In this document: one piece after another, positions 63,109 to 64,000 of the stretch
How positions within the stretch are numbered: position 1 is the stretch's first letter
Layout: each line of letters starts with the position of its first letter
Assembly (NCBI RefSeq): GCF_000276665.1
Contig: NW_004955416.1
Span: 7,239,697-7,303,696, forward strand
DNA from: Chinchilla lanigera
Lineage: Eukaryota > Chordata > Mammalia > Rodentia > Chinchillidae
Direction of reading: 5' to 3'
DNA length: 64,000 bases
Translations under genes and position numbers: made by a program
Notes under the pieces: model-generated
Database searches by the model: none
What the model was told of the DNA's origin: nothing
What the model saw: the letters and a program-made list of their open reading frames with translations, nothing else

Positions 63109-63150
63109 AATATATACATAGATATATCTATATAGATATAGATATAGATC
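63108..63150. repeat. (TATAGA)n microsatellite in SINE tail
   Basis: atatacatagatatatctat followed by atagatatagatatagatc. Confidence 0.9.
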
Positions 63151-63319
63151 TTACTGCTATTCATTCCCAGGGGAAGTACATGGATGTAGTCCTTCCTTTT
63201 TTTGTTAAAGCCTGACCTTCAGTGAACGTGCCTCCAGTCACAGCTGTCTCCTGTGCTAAGGACCCAGTCCTGCCTAACTGCTTGTAATATTTATAACTAA
63301 CTTAGCTGTCTACAATAAT

Positions 63320-63462
63320 GGGGCTAGGGACATAGCTCAGAGGTAAACATATGCTGTAAACCATTCCTCTACAGAAGCATGTGCAAGGCCTTGGGTTCAA
63401 TCTTCAATACAGGAAGAAAAAAAAAAAAAAGAAAAGAAAAGAAAAAAAAAATATATATATAT
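63320..63462 (+). mobile_element. ID-like SINE with internal insertion and long A-rich tail
   Basis: ggggctagggacatagctca ... gtgcaaggccttgggttcaa, tail 63415-63450 passing into a short (TA)n run. Confidence 0.75.
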
Positions 63463-63537
63463 CAGGATCAAGTGTGAGACCCTGGTTCTAATCCAGAGTA
63501 CACTAAAAAAAAAGAAAAAGAAAAATTCAATTTCAAA

Positions 63538-63695
63538 AGTGAGCCAGGTGTGGTGGCACACGCCTGTAATCCCAGCACTCAGAAGGCTGAGGCAGGAAGA
63601 TCTTTGCGAGTTCGAGACCAGCCTGAGCTACAAAGTGAGCTCAAGGCCAGCCTGAACTGCATAGCGAGACCCTGTCTCAAAAGATTAAAAAAAAA
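63538..63695 (+). mobile_element. B1-like SINE, well preserved
   Basis: tgagccaggtgtggtggcac ... gcctgtaatcccagcactca ... gcatagcgagaccctgtctc. Confidence 0.92.
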
Positions 63696-63787
63696 GAATC
63701 AAGAGTGAGAAAGTTGACAGAGGATGCATATTAGTCACCTCTATTTGAGTTAGCATAAAATATTAGCCCTCCTTGATAGAAAGTAAG

Positions 63788-63990
63788 TCTGGCAGACTGT
63801 GGTGGTGACACCTGTAATCCCAGCTACTTGGGAGGTTGAGGCAGGAGGATTGCAAGTTTGAGGATCGCTGGGGCAACTTAGCAAGTCCCTGCCTTAAAAA
63901 AAAAATTTAAATGAGACTAGAGATGTAGCTAAATGATGGAGCACTTGTGTAGTATTGTGAGGCCTGAGGTTTAATCCCCAGCACAGGAGG
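63788..63990 (+). mobile_element. B1-ID composite SINE
   Basis: tctggcagactgtggtggtg ... cagctacttgggaggttgag, then gagactagagatgtagctaa ... ggtttaatccccagcacagg. Confidence 0.85.
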
Positions 63991-64000
63991 ATAGAAAGAG

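Overview
The window is rodent nuclear DNA. The intergenic and intronic sequence is full of rodent-type SINEs: B1-like 7SL-derived elements, tRNA-derived ID elements and B1-ID composites, beside old MIR/L2, L1M-type and Tigger-like fragments. The genes are multi-exon vertebrate genes in the order PLCB2 - INAFM2 - CCDC9B - PHGR1 - DISP2, which is the order I know from human 15q15. The ID and B1 forms do not look like mouse or rat, so a non-murid rodent is likely; I cannot name the genus.

Layout. 75-158 (-): first coding exon of PLCB2, running off the left edge. 160-10400: intergenic DNA rich in SINE, MIR and Tigger-like copies. 10400-11960: CpG island of INAFM2 (+), broken by an 820-base run of N that hides all but the last 34 codons. 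12240-16260: probable INAFM2 3'UTR, free of young SINEs. 18771-27475 (-): CCDC9B, 11 coding exons rebuilt by splice phase (498 aa), tail to tail with INAFM2. 27480-36500: unique DNA with a CA repeat, a few SINEs and an L1 remnant. 36426-40950 (+): PHGR1, three coding exons including an 8-nt microexon and an 18-bp minisatellite coding a Pro/His/Gly protein. 41900-42620: CpG island of DISP2, with CCAAT, NRF1-like and an expanded-spacing REST-like site. 42448-55903 (+): DISP2, with a conserved exon 1 and seven further exons; the last carries about 80% of the coding sequence. 55904-64000: SINE-dense DNA after DISP2 with no recognisable exon.

The genes are not a pathway. They are unrelated mammalian neighbours with tissue-specific controls: PLCB2 in blood cells, PHGR1 in gut epithelium, DISP2 in neurons. 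I found no undescribed multi-gene system. The best leads are the phase mismatch at the DISP2 exon 1/2 junction with a perfect-Kozak ATG just downstream, the REST-like element at the DISP2 start, the PHGR1 microexon plus minisatellite, and a 79-bp-arm palindrome in DISP2 intron 1 that looks like a template-switch scar.
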